This document shows positions 62,995-64,000 of a DNA stretch of 64,000 nucleotides, one piece after another. The stretch is taken from positions 69,316,831-69,380,830 of the forward strand of contig NC_070607.1 in NCBI RefSeq assembly GCF_027172205.1, given 5' to 3'. Source of the stretch: Podarcis raffonei (lineage: Eukaryota > Chordata > Lepidosauria > Squamata > Lacertidae). Under the pieces are notes generated by a model. That model ran no database searches. It saw nothing but the letters and a program-made list of their open reading frames with translations, and was not told where the DNA came from. A program made the translations under genes and the position numbers. Numbering within the stretch: position 1 is the first letter of the stretch; each line of letters begins with the position of its first letter.

Positions 62995-64000
62995 GTAAGG
63001 GGGGGGGGCGGGACGAGCGGGACCGGAGAGCCGCTTCGCCTGCGCAGGCTCGTTGCGCCGGGAAGACTATAGTCATCTTTCAAGCCGCCGTCGTCGTCCT
63101 CCTCTTCGTTGTAGCCTGACTGAGGCGACGCTGCTGCTGCTGCTGCTGTTTCCTCTCGAGCGATTCCCGCTTCCTGACCCCGTGAGGAGAGGAGGTTATG
63201 AAGCGGATTGCAGAGCCGGGGCATAACGGGCTCCGTCGCCTGAGGGCGGGCTTGGCTAGTCGTGGCAGGATGGCTTGTTCCGAAGTCAATGGTCATAGGG
63301 TTGTTGTTGTTTTATTGTTATTAATTGAATTTATATACCACTCTATACTCAGAGCAGTTCACAAAATAAAATCAAGATATAAAGCCGCAAAATACGTAAT
63401 AAAAATAAAAACGGCAACTCAATAACCCCCCCAAACCCCCACATTTTAAAAGGGCTGTGTCTTAAGTCTACTCGGGAGTAAGGTCTAAGTGTGTTTAGGG
63501 TTGCTGCCTTAAATCCCCTTTTCCTTTTAACTTGGGTTGTATTTATTTATTTGATTTATACGCCACCCTTCCTCCCAAAGGAGGAGCACTTCTTTCTCAA
63601 ACAAGCCTTTTAGCTAAAAAGGATTGCAAGCCACCCCAGTCTGACTCAAATAACTCTACTCTGGCCTTTTGTCTTTCCAACAGGGAGGTAGACCCACCTG
63701 TTTGCCCTCTGGCACAGAGCCCCTGCTCTGCTTTGTTACCTTAATGACCCATCTTTAGCTGTCCATTGGCAGTACAGGAATCTTTGTGCATTAACCAGCA
63801 TTGATATGTTCTGTCTCTACTTGTAATGTTCTCAAAAAATAAGGAAATAACATCAGAGGCACATATTCTAGTGGGGGAAAGATATATGCACCAAGTATGT
63901 ATCAGAGGATCGCCAAAGCATGTGCCATCAGGACACAACATCAAAGCTAGAAGTCAGGTCATTCATTTATTCAGATCCAAAAATCTCCCACATTACTTTT
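62995..64000 (+). other. SAMHD1: SAMHD1 intron 1, start
   Basis: A CpG-rich first 250 bp (with a CTG-type run at about 63133-63149) gives way to ordinary intron. Repeat ends of the CR1/L2 3' type lie at about 63300-63420 (ATTTATATACCACTCTATAC with CAGAGCAGTTCACAA) and a related end is at about 63535-63600 (ATTTATACGCCACCCTTCCT). No exon of SAMHD1 beyond the first is recognised before the window ends. Confidence 0.6.

Overview
This window is vertebrate nuclear DNA and almost certainly comes from a squamate reptile, probably a lizard. Genes are split by GT-AG introns. The introns and intergenic DNA carry several copies of a tRNA-headed SINE with an (ACCTTT)n-type tail, which is the Sauria SINE of squamates. 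There is also an L1 with both ORFs open, a Ty1/copia element (uncommon in vertebrates) and many short TIR transposons. No species can be named from sequence reading alone.

Three host genes lie in tandem on the + strand. (1) The 3' half of CHD6, a chromodomain helicase: about 12 exons between 401 and 12340, then a 3'UTR of about 2.4-3 kb. (2) The whole of RBL1 (p107): 22 coding exons from 18424 to 40204 that splice in phase into 1067 codons plus a stop, against 1068 residues recalled for human p107. It has a CpG-rich, TATA-less promoter with an E2F site. (3) Exon 1 of SAMHD1 (62787-62994, 69 codons, the same number as recalled for human) with a TATA box. The gene continues beyond the window. 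RBL1 followed by SAMHD1 in the same orientation matches human 20q11.23. CHD6 directly upstream of RBL1 does not, because in human the two are megabases apart on the same arm.

The 22 kb between RBL1 and SAMHD1 is a nest of mobile DNA. A GC-rich transposon made of serial hairpins (41283-42155) lies in or next to the RBL1 3'UTR. A two-part segmental duplication (44.9-46.7 and 49.7-50.3 kb versus 60.3-62.4 kb) brackets a Ty1/copia element on the minus strand (50311 to about 60326). That element is interrupted by a 6.07 kb full-length L1 (51978-58050) with a 17-bp target site duplication. A separate 1.87 kb LINE derivative without ORF2 (47227-49100) sits inside a Tigger-like element with a 19-bp duplication. 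It shares 5' and 3' flanks with the L1 but carries a different small ORF.

The most interesting signals are: a SINE inserted 4 nt from an RBL1 3' splice site, which now supplies the polypyrimidine tract; the ORF2-less LINE derivative; the nested L1/copia/duplication structure; the hairpin transposon in the RBL1 3'UTR; and a BRK-like exon pair in CHD6. Host functions are nuclear: CHD6 remodels chromatin, p107 represses E2F genes in the cell cycle, and SAMHD1 hydrolyses dNTPs. p107 and SAMHD1 both bear on S-phase nucleotide supply, but nothing in the sequence shows co-regulation.
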